A stretch of 64,000 nt of DNA. It comes from a beta proteobacterium AAP51. Lineage in GTDB: Bacteria > Pseudomonadota > Gammaproteobacteria > Burkholderiales > Burkholderiaceae_C. Below the pieces are notes generated by a model. The model made no database searches and was not told the origin of the DNA. It worked only from the letters and a program-made list of their open reading frames with translations. Within the stretch, counting starts at the first letter, position 1, and each line of letters begins with the position of its first letter. The stretch covers positions 1 through 64,000 of the forward strand of contig LJHT01000105.1 in assembly GCA_001295905.1 (NCBI GenBank), given 5' to 3'. The position numbers and the translations under genes are program-made. Below are positions 22,720 to 31,969 of this stretch, in pieces.

Positions 22720-23433
22720 TCAGGCCGCGCCGCGCTTGTTGCGAGAGAGGTCCACGCCCAGCTGCTTCAGCTTGCGGTAGAGGTGCGTGCGTTCCAGGCC
22801 GGTCTTCTCGGCCACGCGCGTCATGCTGCCGCCTTCCTGGGCAAGGTGGAACTCGAAGTAGCTCTTCTCGAAGGCGTCGCGCGCTTCGCGCAGCGGGCGG
22901 TCGAGGTCGAACACCTGCTCGGCGCGCGGGCCCTCGTGGGCGGGCGGCAGCAGCGGGCTGTTCAGGCCGTGCAGGGGTGCGGCGTTGCCATCGCCCGCGC
23001 TGCCGGGCTGGCCGCCGGGCAGGTGACCATCGGGCCGCGCACCTTGCAGGGCGGCAGCCAGGCGCTGCGCGGGCTTCACCAGCGCCTGCTCCACCGCGCG
23101 AAGCAGCTTCTGCAGCGTGATGGGTTTTTCCAGGAAGGCGCTGGCGCCGTACTTGGTGGCTTCCACCGCGGTGTCGATGGTGCCGTGGCCGCTCATCATG
23201 ATGACGGGCATGCTCAGCTGGCCGCCGGCGCTCCACTCCTTCAGCAGCGAAACGCCGTCGACATCGGGCATCCAGATGTCAAGCAGCACGAGGTCGGGGC
23301 GCAGCATCTCGCGCACCTGGCGCGCCTGCGCGGCGTTTTCGGCCAGCTCGACCGTGTGACCCTCGTCGGTCAGGATCTCGGACAGCAGGGCGCGTATGCC
23401 CAACTCGTCGTCGACTACCAGGATAGTTGCCAT
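22720..23433 (-). CDS. Response regulator with Fis-type HTH (NtrX-like, no AAA+ domain)
   Basis: A 237-residue protein. The receiver domain has the acidic pair (VVDDELG), phospho-acceptor Asp (LVLLDIWMPDVDG) and Lys (LEKPITLQ). A Pro/Gly-rich linker leads to a C-terminal Fis-type helix-turn-helix (MTRVAEKTGLERTHLYRKLKQLGV). The usual sigma-54-interacting AAA+ domain of NtrC/NtrX is missing, so it probably regulates sigma-70 promoters. Its start is 13 bases after the NtrY-like kinase, its presumed partner. It is the last gene of the rsmB-DUF4390-kinase-regulator operon. Confidence 0.88.
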   Translation of the reverse strand: MATILVVDDELGIRALLSEILTDEGHTVELAENAAQARQVREMLRPDLVLLDIWMPDVDGVSLLKEWSAGGQLSMPVIMMSGHGTIDTAVEATKYGASAFLEKPITLQKLLRAVEQALVKPAQRLAAALQGARPDGHLPGGQPGSAGDGNAAPLHGLNSPLLPPAHEGPRAEQVFDLDRPLREARDAFEKSYFEFHLAQEGGSMTRVAEKTGLERTHLYRKLKQLGVDLSRNKRGAA

Positions 23434-23446
23434 GCGTTCTAGTGCG

Positions 23447-25729
23447 TCACGCTGCCAGCGGCCGGGGGGCGCCCGCTTCGGCAGCCCCAGGTGGGCCACT
23501 CGGCGTTGCGGCGAAGTTGGAAAATGATAGCGAAACCCGCGCGCCCGTGACGGGGCCGTCGGGTTCGTCGCCGGCGTGGAGGTTGGCCGCACGCAGGCGC
23601 GCGCCGTGTTCGTCGGCAATCTTCTTCACCACCGCCAGGCCCAGGCCGGTGCCTTTGGCCTTGGTGGTGACATAGGGCTCGAAGGCGCGCTTGAGCACCT
23701 TGTCGGCGAAGCCCGGGCCGTTGTCGATGACGGTCAGGCGCACCGCGCGCAGCTCGCCTTGTTCGCCACGCGCGGTGCTGGTGATCAGTTCCACCTGTCC
23801 GTCGGGCCGGTCGGCCACGGCGTCCAGGCCGTTCTGCACCAGGTTGTGGATGACCTGCCGCAGCTGCGTGGCATCGCCCTGGATGCGCGGCAGCGCCGGC
23901 TCCAGCCGCGGCAGCAGCAGGCCGTTGTCCTGCGCCTGGCCATACAGCGCCAGCACCTCGGCCGCCAGCTCGTTGAGGTCCAGCGGGCGCATCTGCGCCG
24001 CGGGCAGGCGCGCGTAGTCGCGGAACTCGTTCACCAGCGTCTGCATCGCGCCCACCTGGTTCACGATGGTGGCCACGCTGCGCGTGAGCAGCGCCTGGTC
24101 GGCGCCTTCCAGCTTGTGGCCCAGGCGGTGTTCCAGCCGTTCGGCGCTCAGCTGGATGGGCGTGAGCGGGTTCTTGATCTCGTGCGCCAGCCGGCGCGCC
24201 ACCTCGGCCCAGGCGGCGCTGCGCTGGGCGCTCACCACCTCGGTGATGTCGTCGAACACCATCAGCCGCATGTCGCCCTGCAGCGTGGCGCCGCGCACCA
24301 GCAGCGTGAGCGTGGTGCCGTCGCCGCGCTGCAGCTCGAAGCTTTCCTGCCACTGGTCGCGTTCGCCGGCCTCGGGGCTGGTGGCCAGCAGTTCGAAGCG
24401 CTGCTCCACGCCCTGCGAGAAGTCCTTCAGGTCGGGCAGTTCGCTCAGGCGGCGGCCGCGCCAGCTGGCCAGCGGGCGCTGCAGGATGCGCGTGGCGCCG
24501 GGGTTCACGGTGTCGATGCGGCCTTCGCGGTCGAAGACGATGACGCCGGCGGTCAGGGTGTCCAGGATGGTCTGCAGCCGCGCGCGTGCACCCTCGAGCT
24601 GCTGCACGCCGCGCTGCACCTGGCTGCGCGCCTCGGCCACCTGGGCCGTCATCGCGGCGAAGCTGCGCGTCAGGCCGCCGAGCTCGTCGCCGCTGGGGAA
24701 CACGGGCTTGGCGCGCAGGTCGCCCGCCGCCACCTCGCGCACGCCCTCGGCCAGCAGCAGCAAAGGCTTGGCCAATTGGTTGCCCAGCACGATGGCCAGC
24801 AGCACCGCGGCGAACACGGCCAGGATGAGCGCCAGCGTCAGCGTGCCCACGTACATGCGGCGCAGCGCGTCGCGCGCCAGAAAGCGCTGCTGGTATTCGC
24901 TGTAGGCCGCCTGCACGGCCAGCGCGTTGGCCGCCAGGGCGCGCGGCATGGGCTGCAGCAGCATGAGGTAACGCTCTTCGCTGCGTGCCAGCTCGGTGCC
25001 GGTGCGCGGTACGCGGGCCAGCGCGCGCACGCGCGGGCCCGGGCTGCCGGGCGCCAGCGCATCGTCGTCCAGCCCTTCCACCACCGCGGCCGAGCCGGTG
25101 TCGCGCACCTGGCGCATCAGGCTGGCGCTGGCGCGTTCGGGCGGGCCGGTGCTGGCGCTGCCGCCGGCGGTGAAGATCACCTGGCCCTGCGGGCCCACCA
25201 GCGCCGCTTCGCTGGCGCCGATCTGCTCGCGCAGGCGCTCCAGCGCCAGCGGGGCCATTGCCAGGCCGGTGTCGGCCAGGCGGTCGGCGCCCACCTGGGC
25301 CTTGCCGATGAGGTCGGCGGTCAGGGTGTCGAGCGTGCCTTTGCCCAGCGCCAGGCCGGCGTCCAGCGCGCCGGCCACCTTCACGTCGAACCAGGCCGCG
25401 ATGCTGCGGCTGGCGAACTGGTAGCTCACGGTGTAGATCACCAGGCCCGGCAGCAGCCCCACCAGCGCGAAGATGCCCGCCAGCTTGATGAGCAGCCGGC
25501 TGCCGAACTTGCCGCGACGCACGCGCACCGCCAGACGCAGCGCCACCACGCCGATCACCAGCGTCAGCAGCACGGCCACCGCCACGTTCACCCAGAACAG
25601 CCAGACGAAGTGGCGTTCGTAGAAGCCGCCGCCCTGGGTGCTGAAGCTGATGACGAAGGCCAGCACCAGCGCCGTGCCGGTGGCCGCCACGATGGCGATG
25701 ATCCAGGCCCAGCGGGCCGAGTTGCTCAC
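23447..25729 (-). CDS. NtrY-like membrane sensor histidine kinase
   Basis: A 760-residue kinase. Membrane helices lie at about 8-30, 42-68, 85-108 and 290-312, with an extracytoplasmic region between the third and fourth. HAMP follows (GNQLAKPLLLLAEGVREVAAGDL), then PAS (ILDTLTAGVIVFDREGRIDTVNPGA). The H-box RRLAHEIKNPLTPIQLSAERL matches NtrY, and the ATPase has N (HNLVQNGLDAV), G1 (DNGPGF) and G2 (KGTGLGLAVVKKI) boxes. The NtrY family is linked to nitrogen or redox/envelope signals; the cue here is not known. The downstream regulator gene starts 13 bases later, forming a cognate pair. Confidence 0.92.
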   Translation of the reverse strand: MSNSARWAWIIAIVAATGTALVLAFVISFSTQGGGFYERHFVWLFWVNVAVAVLLTLVIGVVALRLAVRVRRGKFGSRLLIKLAGIFALVGLLPGLVIYTVSYQFASRSIAAWFDVKVAGALDAGLALGKGTLDTLTADLIGKAQVGADRLADTGLAMAPLALERLREQIGASEAALVGPQGQVIFTAGGSASTGPPERASASLMRQVRDTGSAAVVEGLDDDALAPGSPGPRVRALARVPRTGTELARSEERYLMLLQPMPRALAANALAVQAAYSEYQQRFLARDALRRMYVGTLTLALILAVFAAVLLAIVLGNQLAKPLLLLAEGVREVAAGDLRAKPVFPSGDELGGLTRSFAAMTAQVAEARSQVQRGVQQLEGARARLQTILDTLTAGVIVFDREGRIDTVNPGATRILQRPLASWRGRRLSELPDLKDFSQGVEQRFELLATSPEAGERDQWQESFELQRGDGTTLTLLVRGATLQGDMRLMVFDDITEVVSAQRSAAWAEVARRLAHEIKNPLTPIQLSAERLEHRLGHKLEGADQALLTRSVATIVNQVGAMQTLVNEFRDYARLPAAQMRPLDLNELAAEVLALYGQAQDNGLLLPRLEPALPRIQGDATQLRQVIHNLVQNGLDAVADRPDGQVELITSTARGEQGELRAVRLTVIDNGPGFADKVLKRAFEPYVTTKAKGTGLGLAVVKKIADEHGARLRAANLHAGDEPDGPVTGARVSLSFSNFAATPSGPPGAAEAGAPRPLAA

Positions 25730-25748
25730 GGCAGGCGGCAGTGCGGGT

Positions 25749-26333
25749 TCACGGGCCCAGCTCCACTTTCAGCGTGGTGTTCACGCCGACGGCCCAGTCG
25801 CCCTGGCCGGTCAGGCCGAACTGCATGGGGCCGGGCAGCTGGGCGGTGTCGAGCTTGTAGCTGAACTGCAGGTAGTAGCCGCCGTCGCCCACGTCCAGCT
25901 GAGACAGCTCGGCCAGTTTCCAGCCCGCGCCGCGCGAGGCGATGGCCAGCGCTTCCGACAAGGTGGGAAAGGTCTGGTTCAGCCCGCCCGTGCCCACGCG
26001 CCAGGAACTGGTGAGCGGCTGGTAGGCCACGCGCCACGAGCGCGACACGCGCGCGATGCGCTCGTCACGCCAGTACCAGCGCTTGCGCAGCAGCTGCGCC
26101 TGCGCCACGAAGTAGATCGGCACGCCGCGCTGCAGCGCTTCTTCCACGGCACGTGGCAGGTTCACGCGGGCGTTGAAGTCGAGCGTGAGCTCGCCTTCCT
26201 GCCTCTGCACCTGCAGGCCGGCCAGTTCGACCCCCTGGCCCCAGGCAGCCGTGCTGCACAGCAGCCAGCACGCCAGCAGCCAGCCCTGCAGCAGGCGCTG
26301 CAGGTTGGAACGGCTTGCCGGCAGCGGGGGCAT
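25749..26333 (-). CDS. DUF4390 domain exported protein
   Basis: A 194-residue protein with an N-terminal signal peptide or anchor (LLQGWLLACWLLCSTAAWG) and a DUF4390-type body (LTLDFNARVNLPRAVEEALQ, PIYFVAQAQLLRKRWYWRD). The function is unknown. It is constantly found between rsmB and an NtrY-like kinase in betaproteobacteria, so a periplasmic accessory to that sensor is plausible. It is 30 bases after rsmB and 19 before the kinase. Confidence 0.85.
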   Translation of the reverse strand: MPPLPASRSNLQRLLQGWLLACWLLCSTAAWGQGVELAGLQVQRQEGELTLDFNARVNLPRAVEEALQRGVPIYFVAQAQLLRKRWYWRDERIARVSRSWRVAYQPLTSSWRVGTGGLNQTFPTLSEALAIASRGAGWKLAELSQLDVGDGGYYLQFSYKLDTAQLPGPMQFGLTGQGDWAVGVNTTLKVELGP

Positions 26334-26363
26334 GGGTGGGGGCGGAGGCGTCAGGCGTGGGCT

Positions 26364-27773
26364 TCAGGCGGGGTGGGTGGGGGCAGCGGTCTTGCGCAGC
26401 AGCGCGTAGAAAAAGCCATCTGGCACCACGGGCTGGCGGCCGGCCGCACCCACCGCCGCATTGTCGGGCAGCGGCAACAGGTGGCCGGGTGACTGAGGCT
26501 CCAGCAGGGCCGTGCCCGAGGGCAGGCGTTGCAAAAATGAGTCGATCTGCTGCCGCCCCTCGGCCGGAAACAGCGAACAGGTGGCGTAGAGCAGCCGCCC
26601 GCCCGGCGCCAGCAGCGGCCACAGGGCGTCCAGCAGTTCGGCCTGGATGCGCGCCAGCGCCTGGATGTCGTCTTGCCGGCGCAGCCAGCGCACGTCGGGG
26701 TGGCGGCGCACGATGCCGCTGGCGGTGCAGGGCGCGTCCAGCAGGATGGCGTCGAAAGGGCGGCCGTCCCACCAGCCCTTGGGGAAGCGGCCGTCGCCGG
26801 CCTTCAGCTCGGCCTTGAGCTTCAGGCGGTTCAGGGAGTCCTGCACGCGGGCCAGGCGCAGCGGGTCGCTGTCCAGGGCCAGCAGGTCCAGGTCGGCCAG
26901 TTCCAGCAGGTGGGCGGTCTTGCCGCCGGGGGCGGCGCAGGCGTCCAGCACGCGGGCCTGGGGCGGCAGGCCGGCACCCTGCAGCAGCAGCGGCGCGGCG
27001 CGTTGGGCGGCGGCGTCCTGCACGCTCACTTCGCCTTCGGCAAAACCGGGCAGCTGGTGCACGGGGCAGGGCTGGGCCAGCACCACGGTCTGGCCGGCGC
27101 CCAGCGTCGTGCCCGGCGGGTCAGGCGCCAGCGTGGCAGCGCGGCCCAAGGCGGCCAGGCCGTGCACATAGCTGGCGCCGGTGCCGCGGCGGGCGTTCAC
27201 GCGCAGCGTCATCGGCGGGCGCAGGTTGGCGCTGGAAAGCAGCGCCTGCCAGTGCTGGGGCCAGTCGCGCTTGATGCGTTCCACCCACCACAGCGGGTGG
27301 TTGTAGGCGCCCAGGGCGCTGTGCTGGGCGGCGGGCACGAGCGTGTCGCGTTCACGCAGGAAGCGCCGCAGCACGGCGTTGATGAAGGCGGCCGCGGCAG
27401 GCGTGCGCACGCGCGCTGCGCTGACGGCCTGGTCCACCAGCGTGTGCTCGGGGTAGGGCGGGGCATCGCCGGCGGCCTGCCCGCCGGGCCACAGCAGGGC
27501 CAGCGCGGTGACCAGCAGCGCATCCACGGCCGGCGGCGGGGTCTTGGGCGCCAGCAGCGCGCGCAGTTCGGTGGCGCTGCCCAGCCAGCGCAGCGTGTGG
27601 AAGCTGAGCGCCTGCACGCCGGGGCGCAGGTCGGGCGGGCAGCGCGTCAGCGCGTCGGTGAGCGAGCGCCCGCCACGCACGGCCTGCACGGCATCGGCGG
27701 TGTGTTCCAGCAGGCGGCCCAGGGGCGGCCCGTGGGCGCCGTGCGGGGGGGCGGGGTGGGCGGCCAGGGACAT
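26364..27773 (-). CDS. rsmB: 16S rRNA (cytosine-967-C5)-methyltransferase RsmB
   Basis: A 469-residue enzyme with an N-terminal NusB-like RNA-binding domain and a C-terminal SAM-dependent methyltransferase. Motif I is DACAAPGGKTAHLLEL. The two catalytic cysteines are in DAPCTASG and YATCSLFP. It methylates C967 of 16S rRNA. The ATG at 27773 gives a normal N-terminus. It heads the leftward operon with DUF4390 and the NtrY-like two-component genes and diverges from folE. Confidence 0.93.
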   Translation of the reverse strand: MSLAAHPAPPHGAHGPPLGRLLEHTADAVQAVRGGRSLTDALTRCPPDLRPGVQALSFHTLRWLGSATELRALLAPKTPPPAVDALLVTALALLWPGGQAAGDAPPYPEHTLVDQAVSAARVRTPAAAAFINAVLRRFLRERDTLVPAAQHSALGAYNHPLWWVERIKRDWPQHWQALLSSANLRPPMTLRVNARRGTGASYVHGLAALGRAATLAPDPPGTTLGAGQTVVLAQPCPVHQLPGFAEGEVSVQDAAAQRAAPLLLQGAGLPPQARVLDACAAPGGKTAHLLELADLDLLALDSDPLRLARVQDSLNRLKLKAELKAGDGRFPKGWWDGRPFDAILLDAPCTASGIVRRHPDVRWLRRQDDIQALARIQAELLDALWPLLAPGGRLLYATCSLFPAEGRQQIDSFLQRLPSGTALLEPQSPGHLLPLPDNAAVGAAGRQPVVPDGFFYALLRKTAAPTHPA

Positions 27774-27852
27774 CGCTTCAGTCTAGCCGCGCACCGCAGC
27801 CGGCCGGCGCACAATGCGGCCTCCTCGTTGCGCGGCACCCACCCCACCTTCC

Positions 27853-28605
27853 ATGGCAAGAACCTCTGCATCCCTGGCCGAACCCGGTACGCGCATCTTC
27901 CGCAGCGAAGAAGAACTGGCGGCCCTGCCGGCCAGCGAACGCATTCGTTACCGCCTGGTGCAGGCCGAGCGGCGCTACCACGCCAACGACAACATCTCGG
28001 CCTTCGTGCGCGAGGGCGAGCTCGCCGAGCTGAAGGCCGAGGTCGCGGCCAAGCTGCAAGAGGTGCTGCAGGCGCTGGTGATCGACACCGACAACGACCA
28101 CAACACCCAGGAAACCGCCAAGCGCGTGGCCAAGATGTACCTGGAGGAAGTGTTCCGCGGCCGCTACGTGCCCATGCCGGCGGTGACCGAGTTCCCCAAC
28201 GCCGAGCGCCTGAACGAGCTGATGATCGTCGGCCCCATCACCGTGCGCAGCGCCTGCAGCCACCACATGTGCCCCATCTTCGGCAAGGTGTGGATAGGCA
28301 TCCTGCCCAACGAGCACAGCAACCTCATCGGCCTGAGCAAGTACGCGCGCATCGCCGACTGGGTGATGAGCCGGCCGCAGATTCAGGAAGAGGCCGTCAC
28401 CATGCTGGCCAACGAACTGCAGCAGCGCGTGCGCCCCGACGGCCTGGCCATCGTGATGGAAGCCGACCACTTCTGCATGCACTGGCGCGGCGTGAAAGAT
28501 AACGACAGCGCCATGGTCAACAGCGTGATGCGTGGCGCTTTCCTGAAAGACGCCAACCTGCGGCGCGAGTTCCTCTCGCTGCTGCCCCGCAAACAACAAG
28601 CCTGA
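27853..28605 (+). CDS. folE: GTP cyclohydrolase I
   Basis: A 250-residue type I enzyme making dihydroneopterin triphosphate, the first step of folate/pterin synthesis. Zinc and active-site residues are in VRSACSHHMCPIFGKVWIGI and MEADHFCMHWRGVKD; the homodecamer interface segment GLSKYARI is present. The first 45 residues are a less conserved extension. The ATG at 27853 is used. A BLUF photoreceptor gene starts 12 bases downstream, so the two are likely co-transcribed. Confidence 0.95.
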   Translation: MARTSASLAEPGTRIFRSEEELAALPASERIRYRLVQAERRYHANDNISAFVREGELAELKAEVAAKLQEVLQALVIDTDNDHNTQETAKRVAKMYLEEVFRGRYVPMPAVTEFPNAERLNELMIVGPITVRSACSHHMCPIFGKVWIGILPNEHSNLIGLSKYARIADWVMSRPQIQEEAVTMLANELQQRVRPDGLAIVMEADHFCMHWRGVKDNDSAMVNSVMRGAFLKDANLRREFLSLLPRKQQA

Positions 28606-28617
28606 AGGCGGCCCACC

Positions 28618-29043
28618 ATGCTCGTTCGACTTCTCTACGCCAGCCGCGCCGTGCCGGCCATCGACCAGGACGCCCTGGTCGCCATCCTGCGCAAGAGCAA
28701 GGCCAACAACCCCGGCACCGGCATCACCGGCGTGCTGTGTTTCAGCGAGGGCATCTTCCTGCAGGTGCTGGAAGGTGGCCGCCAGGCGGTGAACCAGCTC
28801 TACAACCGCATCTCTGCCGATGCGCGCCACACCGACGTGACGCTGCTCTGTTATGAAGAGATCGGCGAACGCCGCTTCGCCGGCTGGAGCATGGGGCAGG
28901 TGAACATGGGCCGGCTGAACCCGGCGCTGCTGCTGAAGTACAGCGAGCGGCCCACGCTCGACCCCTTCTCGGTCTCGGGCCAGGTGTCGCTGAGCCTCTT
29001 CGAAGAGCTGATGGCCACGGCCAGCATCGTCGGCCAGCCATGA
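28618..29043 (+). CDS. BLUF-domain blue-light photoreceptor
   Basis: A 141-residue stand-alone BLUF protein. FAD-pocket residues are visible: Tyr in RLLYASRA, Asn in KANNPGTGITGVLCF, Gln in IFLQVLEGG, and the Trp/Met region RRFAGWSMG. There is no output domain, so it must act on a partner protein, as PixD and YcgF-type short BLUFs do. It lies between folE and an esterase, with its stop overlapping the next start (ATGA). Its partner cannot be named from the window, though several c-di-GMP enzymes occur elsewhere in it. Confidence 0.92.
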   Translation: MLVRLLYASRAVPAIDQDALVAILRKSKANNPGTGITGVLCFSEGIFLQVLEGGRQAVNQLYNRISADARHTDVTLLCYEEIGERRFAGWSMGQVNMGRLNPALLLKYSERPTLDPFSVSGQVSLSLFEELMATASIVGQP

Positions 29044-30032
29044 AGCGCGGTGCTGGCCTGCTGGCGCGGGCCGGGGGGCTGGCTGTGCCGTCCACGGCCT
29101 GGGCAGCGATGGCGGCAGTGGCGGCGATGGCGGCCATGCTGGCCCTGCTGCTGGCCAGCACGCCCGCCCGGGCCGACGACGGCCTGCAGGCCATCAGCCT
29201 TGCCCACGGCGGCGAGCAGCGCCGCTACCTGCTGCACGTGCCGCCGGGCCTGGACCGCAGCCGCCCGGCGCCGCTGCTGCTGGCCCTGCACGGGGGTGGC
29301 GGCCATGCCGAGTTCATGGCCGATGACGAACGCTACGGCCTGCGCCTGCTGGCCGCGCGCGCCGGCTATGTGCTGGCCCTGCCCAACGGCAGCAGCCGCA
29401 TGCCGCGCGGCCGCCTGGCCACCTGGAACGCCGGCGGCTGCTGCGGGTTGGCGCGCGACCGTGGCGTCGACGACGTCGGTTTCCTGCGCGCCGTGGTGGC
29501 CGACGTGCAGGGCCGCGTGGCCATCGACCCCACGCGCATCTACGCCACCGGCATGTCCAACGGCGGCATGATGGCCCACCGCCTGGCCTGCGAGGCCCCC
29601 GATGTCTTCCGCGCCGTGGCTGCCGTGGCCGGCACCGAGGCAGCGCCGAACTGCCAGCCTTCGCGGCCGGTGTCGGTGCTGCACATCCACGCGCTGGACG
29701 ACACCCACGTGCGCTACGAGGGCGGCGCCGGCCCCGACGCCTTCCGCGACCGCAGCCAGGTGATGGATTTCGTCTCGGTGCCCGAAACCATGGCGCGCTG
29801 GGCGCGGCGCCTGCAGTGCAGCAGCCCGCCGCGCCCGGTGCTGGCCGCCGCGGGCGCGCGCTGCGAGGCCTATGCCGGCTGCGCCAGTGGCGCGCAACTG
29901 CAACTGTGCACGGTGGACGGTGGCGGCCACAGCTGGCCCGGGGCCGGCCAGGTGCGGCGCGGCAAGCCCGCCGCCACCCAGGCGCTGGACGCCAACACCA
30001 CCATGGCCAACTTCTTCAGCGGCCTGCGCTGA
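29040..30032 (+). CDS. Secreted PHB-depolymerase/feruloyl-esterase-like hydrolase
   Basis: A 330-residue alpha/beta hydrolase of the LpqC/poly(3-hydroxybutyrate) depolymerase family. A long hydrophobic leader (residues about 20-45, ending ASTPARA) is a signal peptide. The oxyanion region is LLALHGGGGHAEF, nucleophile Ser in TGMSNGGMM, Asp in HALDDTHVRY and His in GGGHSWPG. A CCG motif and further cysteines suggest disulfides. The substrate may be a short polyester, feruloyl ester or other ester. It is translationally coupled to the BLUF gene. Confidence 0.86.
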   Translation: MKRGAGLLARAGGLAVPSTAWAAMAAVAAMAAMLALLLASTPARADDGLQAISLAHGGEQRRYLLHVPPGLDRSRPAPLLLALHGGGGHAEFMADDERYGLRLLAARAGYVLALPNGSSRMPRGRLATWNAGGCCGLARDRGVDDVGFLRAVVADVQGRVAIDPTRIYATGMSNGGMMAHRLACEAPDVFRAVAAVAGTEAAPNCQPSRPVSVLHIHALDDTHVRYEGGAGPDAFRDRSQVMDFVSVPETMARWARRLQCSSPPRPVLAAAGARCEAYAGCASGAQLQLCTVDGGGHSWPGAGQVRRGKPAATQALDANTTMANFFSGLR

Positions 30033-30047
30033 GGGCCGCGCACCGGA

Positions 30048-30605
30048 CTACAGCCGCCCGGCCGGCCCGAAGCGGAACAAGCCCACCAGCAGCCGCGTGG
30101 GAAAGGCGGCGATGGCCTCGTTGTAGGGCTGCGCCGTTTCGTTGAAGAGCTGGCGCGCGAAGCCCAGGCGTTTCATCGCGTCGCGCCAGGCCAGGGCCTG
30201 CGTGGCCACGCTGGCTTCCTGGCGCAGGGCCTCGTGCTGTTCCAGCAGCGCAAACACGCGGCTGGCAGCGGCGGCCTGCGCCGCCTCGGCCGCGGCCCAG
30301 GCCTGGGCGTGGGCCTGCACCACGGGCTTGCTGTCCATCTGCGCGGCGGCGCGCGCCGCCTCGGCGCAGGCCGCCTGCCAGGCATCCAGCGCGCCTTGTT
30401 CGGCCGCCAGCGGCTCGCGCAGCGCCGCCAGCAGCGGTTCGGCCGCCGCCTGGCGCTGGCGCAGTGCCTCGGCCACCTTGGCCCAGCTGCCGGCGATGGC
30501 ATTGCGCAGCGCCACCAGCCGGTTGTAGGCGCCCACCATCCACAGCAGCAGCACGAAACCCAGGGCGAGCAGCCCGACGAACGCTTGGTTGGACGCGTGG
30601 TTCAT
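30048..30605 (-). CDS. LemA family protein
   Basis: A 185-residue protein with one N-terminal membrane helix (FVGLLALGFVLLLWMVGAYNRLVALRN) and a long Ala/Gln-rich helical bundle. The conserved C-terminal block has FNETAQPYNEAIAAFPTRLLVGLFRF, where the NxxxxxYN...FP pattern marks LemA. The function of the family is unclear. It is convergent with the esterase and lies upstream of nothing obvious; proA is on the same strand 43 bases further up. Confidence 0.85.
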   Translation of the reverse strand: MNHASNQAFVGLLALGFVLLLWMVGAYNRLVALRNAIAGSWAKVAEALRQRQAAAEPLLAALREPLAAEQGALDAWQAACAEAARAAAQMDSKPVVQAHAQAWAAAEAAQAAAASRVFALLEQHEALRQEASVATQALAWRDAMKRLGFARQLFNETAQPYNEAIAAFPTRLLVGLFRFGPAGRL

Positions 30606-30648
30606 GCCGCGAATCTAGAGCATGGCGGCTTGCAGGGTTCTACCCCGT

Positions 30649-31935
30649 TCAGCCCCGCACCTCGCCCTGGCCCAGAACCACCCACTTCATCGAGGTCAGG
30701 CCCTCCAGCCCCACCGGTCCGCGGGCATGGAACTTGTCGGTGCTGATGCCGATTTCCGCGCCCAGGCCGTATTCGAAGCCGTCGGCGAAGCGCGTGCTCG
30801 CGTTGACCATCACGCTGGCGGAATCCACCTCGCGCAGGAAACGCATCGCGTTGGCGTGGTTCGTGGTGAGGATGGCGTCGGTGTGGTGGCTGCCGTGGTG
30901 GTTGATGTGCGCAATGGCTTCATCCAGGCTGTCCACCACCTTGATGCTGATGATGGGTGCCAGGTACTCGGTGGCCCAGTCGGCCTCGCTGGCGCGGTGC
31001 ACGCTGCGGCGCGGGCCCAAGAGCGCCGCGGCGCGCGCGCAGCAGCGCATCTCCACGCCCTTGGCGACGAAGATGTCGCCCATGCGCGGCAGGAAGGCCG
31101 CCGCCTGCGCCGCATGCACCAGCAGGCTTTCGGTGGCGTTGCAGGGGCTGTACTTCTGCGTCTTGGCGTTGTCGGTCACCTTCACCGCCATGTCGAGGTC
31201 GACCTCGGCGTCGACATAGGTGTGGCAGTTGCCGTCCAGGTGCTTGATGACGGGCACGCGCGCCTCGGCGCTGATGCGTTCGATGAGCCCCTTGCCGCCG
31301 CGCGGGATGATGACGTCCACGAACTCGGGCATGGTGATGAGGCAGCCCACCGCGGCGCGGTCGGTGGTGGGCACCAGCTGCACGGCCGCGGGCGGCAGGC
31401 CAGCTTCCTGCAGCGCGGCCTGCACCAGCGCCATCAGCGCCAGGTTGCTGTGCAGCGCTTCGCTGCCGCCGCGCAGGATGCAGGCATTGCCGCTCTTGAG
31501 GGCCAGGCTGGCAGCCTCGATGGTGACGTTGGGCCGGCTTTCGTAGACCATGCCGAACACGCCCAGCGGCACGCGCATCTGGCCCACGCTGATGCCGCTG
31601 GGGCGGCGCTTCACGCCGGTGATCTCACCCACGGGGTCGGGCATGGCGGCGATCTGCTCGCAGCCTTGCGCCACGGTCTCGACGATGGCCGGCGTGAGCT
31701 TCAGGCGGTCGACCAGCGGTTCGGCCAGGCCGGCGGCGCGCGCGGCCTGCAGGTCTTGCGCATTGGCGGCCTGCAGCGCGGGCCCGGCCTCGCGCAGGCG
31801 CTGTGCCAGCGCGCGCAGGGCCTGGTCTTTGGCCGCGCTCGGGGCAGCGGCCATCAGCGTGGCAGCGCCGCGCGCGGCCTGGCCCAGGCCGCGCATCAGC
31901 GCCGGGATGTCGGGGGTGTTTTCAACAGCAGGCAT
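30649..31935 (-). CDS. proA: Gamma-glutamyl phosphate reductase
   Basis: A 428-residue aldehyde-dehydrogenase-fold enzyme that reduces gamma-glutamyl phosphate to glutamate semialdehyde with NADPH in proline synthesis. The catalytic Cys is in KYSPCNATESLLVH. Cofactor and substrate blocks such as VPLGVFGMVYESRPNVT, GNACILRGGSEA and IPRGGKGLIERI are intact, and the length is normal. proB is not in the window. Confidence 0.95.
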   Translation of the reverse strand: MPAVENTPDIPALMRGLGQAARGAATLMAAAPSAAKDQALRALAQRLREAGPALQAANAQDLQAARAAGLAEPLVDRLKLTPAIVETVAQGCEQIAAMPDPVGEITGVKRRPSGISVGQMRVPLGVFGMVYESRPNVTIEAASLALKSGNACILRGGSEALHSNLALMALVQAALQEAGLPPAAVQLVPTTDRAAVGCLITMPEFVDVIIPRGGKGLIERISAEARVPVIKHLDGNCHTYVDAEVDLDMAVKVTDNAKTQKYSPCNATESLLVHAAQAAAFLPRMGDIFVAKGVEMRCCARAAALLGPRRSVHRASEADWATEYLAPIISIKVVDSLDEAIAHINHHGSHHTDAILTTNHANAMRFLREVDSASVMVNASTRFADGFEYGLGAEIGISTDKFHARGPVGLEGLTSMKWVVLGQGEVRG

Positions 31936-31969
31936 GGGGCCGGATTGTCCCCCAGGCCCCGGTGCCGGT

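Noticed and set aside
23576..25864. Long plus-strand open frame (762 codons) opposite the NtrY-like kinase
   Set aside because: Its composition is an antisense artefact and no domain is visible; the minus-strand kinase is complete and conserved.
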